Origin: CALKUP01 sp964492735
GTDB lineage: Bacteria; Patescibacteriota; Patescibacteriia; UBA9570; XYC2-FULL-38-9
NCBI GenBank assembly: GCA_964492735.1
Contig: CAZBLE010000019.1
Location: 1 to 15,211, forward strand
DNA length: 15,211 bases
Direction of reading: 5' to 3'
Part shown: one piece after another, positions 13,401 to 15,211 of the stretch
Position numbering within the stretch: position 1 is the first letter of the stretch
How the letters are laid out: each line of letters begins with the position of its first letter
Notes under the pieces: model-generated
What the model saw: the letters and a program-made list of their open reading frames with translations, nothing else
Told to the model about the DNA's origin: nothing
Database searches by the model: none
Translations under genes and position numbers: made by a program

Positions 13401-14345
13401 TTATTTATCGTTTAAAAATTGTTTTTTTGTCAGATACAACTGATCTTCTTGAATTTTCCGAATCCAACCAAGTGTTGTTCCAAGCATTCCGAGCATTAAG
13501 CTATTGAAACTGAGGATAATAAGAACACCTGAGAGAATCAAGGATTGAATATGCCCACTTCCCTGTCCAATCACTACAAAATACAAAAAGCGCAGTACCG
13601 GAACGAGGCCAATCACCGCGAGTACAATAGCAATCCATCCAAAGAATCGCATTGGTCGAAAAATCACCACGTTGCGCAAAATATTTGTTCCCGCCTTCCA
13701 CATGTGATCTGGAATATTTTTAATGAGGCGAGATTTTCGTGTCACTTTTCGAGCAAGGATCGGCACTTCAGCAATCGATAGATTAAGGTCCTGCGCTGAC
13801 ATTAATGTCGTATGCACATAGGTGTGCTGTGAATACACACCGAGCTTCAACGCTGCTTCACGCGTGTATGCGCGATACCCTGTGGAAACATCATAACGCG
13901 GCATACCAATCCACTTCGTCATAATGAAGCTACCAAGCTGATTCAAATATTTATTTAAAAATGGCATGTCTTTTAATTCATCAACCTTGCGTGATCCAAT
14001 CGTAATTTCCGCTTCATGCGCAAGAATTGGAGCGATCAGCTCTGGAATTTTTGACTGGTCGTAATGGTTGTCACCGTCTGTGTTCACAATAATATCAGCA
14101 CCACGCTCCGCCGCTTCCCACAACGCACGTTTAAAGGTTGTTGCAAGTCCTTTGTTACCTTCATTTTGAATGATGTAGTCAGCGCCAGATTCTTTTGCAA
14201 TTTCAACTGTGCGATCTGTTGATCCGTCATCAAGAATCAATACCTTAACAGAATCAATGCCGGGAATCTGCCGTGGGATTTCCGCAATCACTGCGGCAAG
14301 ATTCTCTTCTTCGTTATAACACGGAATTGTGACAATGAGTTTCAT
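13401..14345 (-). CDS. GT2 glycosyltransferase, polyprenyl-phosphate sugar synthase-like
   Basis: The GT-A catalytic domain (1-230) begins IVTIPCYNEEENL (4-16), with LDDGSTDRT (38-46) and the metal-binding NTDGDNHYD (88-96). GSRK and a STGYRAYTREA block (residues in the 140s to 170s) are also typical. Two C-terminal membrane helices (about 235-255 and 265-290) match DPM1/GtrB-like enzymes that transfer a sugar from a nucleotide donor to undecaprenyl phosphate on the inner face. The 314-residue length fits. It is the natural donor-maker for the GT-C enzyme encoded 5 nt downstream (inference). The sugar transferred cannot be read from the sequence. No SD precedes the ATG. Confidence 0.88.
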   Translation of the reverse strand: MKLIVTIPCYNEEENLAAVIAEIPRQIPGIDSVKVLILDDGSTDRTVEIAKESGADYIIQNEGNKGLATTFKRALWEAAERGADIIVNTDGDNHYDQSKIPELIAPILAHEAEITIGSRKVDELKDMPFLNKYLNQLGSFIMTKWIGMPRYDVSTGYRAYTREAALKLGVYSQHTYVHTTLMSAQDLNLSIAEVPILARKVTRKSRLIKNIPDHMWKAGTNILRNVVIFRPMRFFGWIAIVLAVIGLVPVLRFLYFVVIGQGSGHIQSLILSGVLIILSFNSLMLGMLGTTLGWIRKIQEDQLYLTKKQFLNDK

Positions 14346-14350
14346 ATGTA

Positions 14351-15211
14351 TTATTCAGGCCGACCAACGGCAATGTAGGTAAATCCTAATTCTTCACGCA
14401 TGCGACTTGGTTTCAATAAATTACGACCATCAAATACAACCGGCGCATTCATCATATCTTTTATTTTCCCCCAATCAAGCTCACGAAATTCTGGCCATTC
14501 AGTTGCAATAATAACTGCGTCTGCCTTATCAGCAACTGCATAGACATCTTCAGCGTATTCAAGAGCAACGTCTATAAGTTCACGTTTAGTATTTTCTGTT
14601 GCATGGTAATCAAATGCAGTAACCTGCGCTCCAGATTGCTGTAACAATTTTACAATATCAATCGCAGCAGACTCTCGAATGTCATCTGTATTGGCTTTAA
14701 ACGCTAACCCAAGAACCCCAATCCGTTTACCGTTCAAGTCACCATCAAAATGGTCTTTCATGCGTTGCACCATGTGTTCACGCTGAAAATTATTCACTTC
14801 GATCACGGCTTTTAACAATTTAAAATCATAGCCATGTTCACCGCCGATCTGGTCAAGCGCGTGCACATCTTTCGGAAAACAAGAACCACCCCAACCAATA
14901 CCAGCATGTAAAAAGCGTGGTCCAATACGCTCGTCAAGTCCAACACCATATGCCACTTCTTCAATATCTGCACCTGTACGTTCACAAATCTGCGCAATTT
15001 CGTTGATGAATGAAATCTTCGTAGCAAGAAATGCATTGCTAGCATATTTAATAAGCTCCGCACTTTCGACAGATGTTACCACCTTCTCACCTTTTGTTGG
15101 CGCAAACACATCAAGAATCACTTTTGCCGCTCGATCATTTCGAGCGCCAATCACGATTCTGTCTGGATTCATGAAATCTTTTACCGCACTACCTTCACGC
15201 AAAAATTCTGG
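14351..15211 (-). CDS. ugd: UDP-glucose/GDP-mannose dehydrogenase family (UDP-glucose 6-dehydrogenase), N-terminus beyond edge
   Basis: The enzyme oxidises UDP-glucose (or a related nucleotide sugar) twice with NAD to give the uronic acid. The 286 visible residues begin PEFLREGSAVKDF, which is in the first domain after the NAD fold. The central dimer helices follow, then GWGGSCFPKD (visible 107-115, catalytic C111). The UDP-binding C-terminal domain has GKRIGVLGLAFKANTDDIRES near 158-178 and ends in FDGRNLL and a final AVGRPE. About 120-140 N-terminal residues with the NAD-binding fold should lie to the right of the window. The specific substrate is likely UDP-glucose by the FLREGSA and KANTDDIRES motifs, but UDP-ManNAc and GDP-mannose relatives look alike. 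It leads the operon visible here. Confidence 0.9.
   Translation of the reverse strand, partial: PEFLREGSAVKDFMNPDRIVIGARNDRAAKVILDVFAPTKGEKVVTSVESAELIKYASNAFLATKISFINEIAQICERTGADIEEVAYGVGLDERIGPRFLHAGIGWGGSCFPKDVHALDQIGGEHGYDFKLLKAVIEVNNFQREHMVQRMKDHFDGDLNGKRIGVLGLAFKANTDDIRESAAIDIVKLLQQSGAQVTAFDYHATENTKRELIDVALEYAEDVYAVADKADAVIIATEWPEFRELDWGKIKDMMNAPVVFDGRNLLKPSRMREELGFTYIAVGRPE

Overview
The window looks like chromosome from a Candidate Phyla Radiation (Patescibacteria) bacterium or a close relative, with moderate confidence. The main genes are AT-rich, packed into short co-directional operons, and almost none has a Shine-Dalgarno (SD) sequence. The family mix fits that group: a stub-like sigma region-4 protein, a secretory L,D-transpeptidase on an FG-GAP propeller, an archaeal-style bifunctional phosphoglucose/phosphomannose isomerase, and no sign of outer-membrane machinery. 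The assignment rests on gene content and style only; there is no marker RNA gene in the window.

Layout. From the left edge, on the minus strand: the start of a sigma-70 region-4 protein (1-251) with a strong promoter, then a secretion/envelope block read right to left. That block is an L,D-transpeptidase (3359-4789), a 99-residue unknown, secD (1322-3028) and secF (368-1321), preceded by a separate predicted lipoprotein gene (4859-5620). A GC-rich M23 peptidase gene with LGFP-like C-terminus (5744-6739) follows as a self-contained unit. Next is a phosphoglucose/phosphomannose isomerase gene (7030-8088), divergent from a plus-strand pair: a membrane-anchored FAM173-like methyltransferase and an FAD amine oxidoreductase (8134-10032). 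A second GC-rich unit encoding an unrecognised protein (10295-10819) lies in a hairpin-rich region. The right end is a minus-strand operon with exactly 5-nt gaps: UDP-glucose dehydrogenase family (cut by the edge), GT2 glycosyltransferase, GT-C membrane glycosyltransferase and CDP-alcohol phosphatidyltransferase.

How it fits together. Most of the window serves the cell envelope. SecD/SecF drive export. The transpeptidase, M23 peptidase and lipoprotein are exported products. The isomerase supplies sugar phosphates, and the right-hand operon makes a nucleotide sugar acid, a probable lipid-linked sugar, a glycosyl transfer step and a phospholipid-like anchor, most simply read as a surface glycolipid or lipoglycan.

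Most notable: (1) SecD carries an inserted parvulin-type prolyl isomerase domain whose first strand has moved to the C-terminal side, so it looks circularly permuted, with all expected active-site residues present. (2) Two GC-rich monocistronic genes stand out from the host genes by base composition, possession of an SD, dyad-bearing promoters, structured leaders and strong own terminators; they behave like acquired, moron-like cassettes. (3) secD, and perhaps the isomerase gene, have a -10 box 7 nt before the ATG, which predicts leaderless mRNAs.
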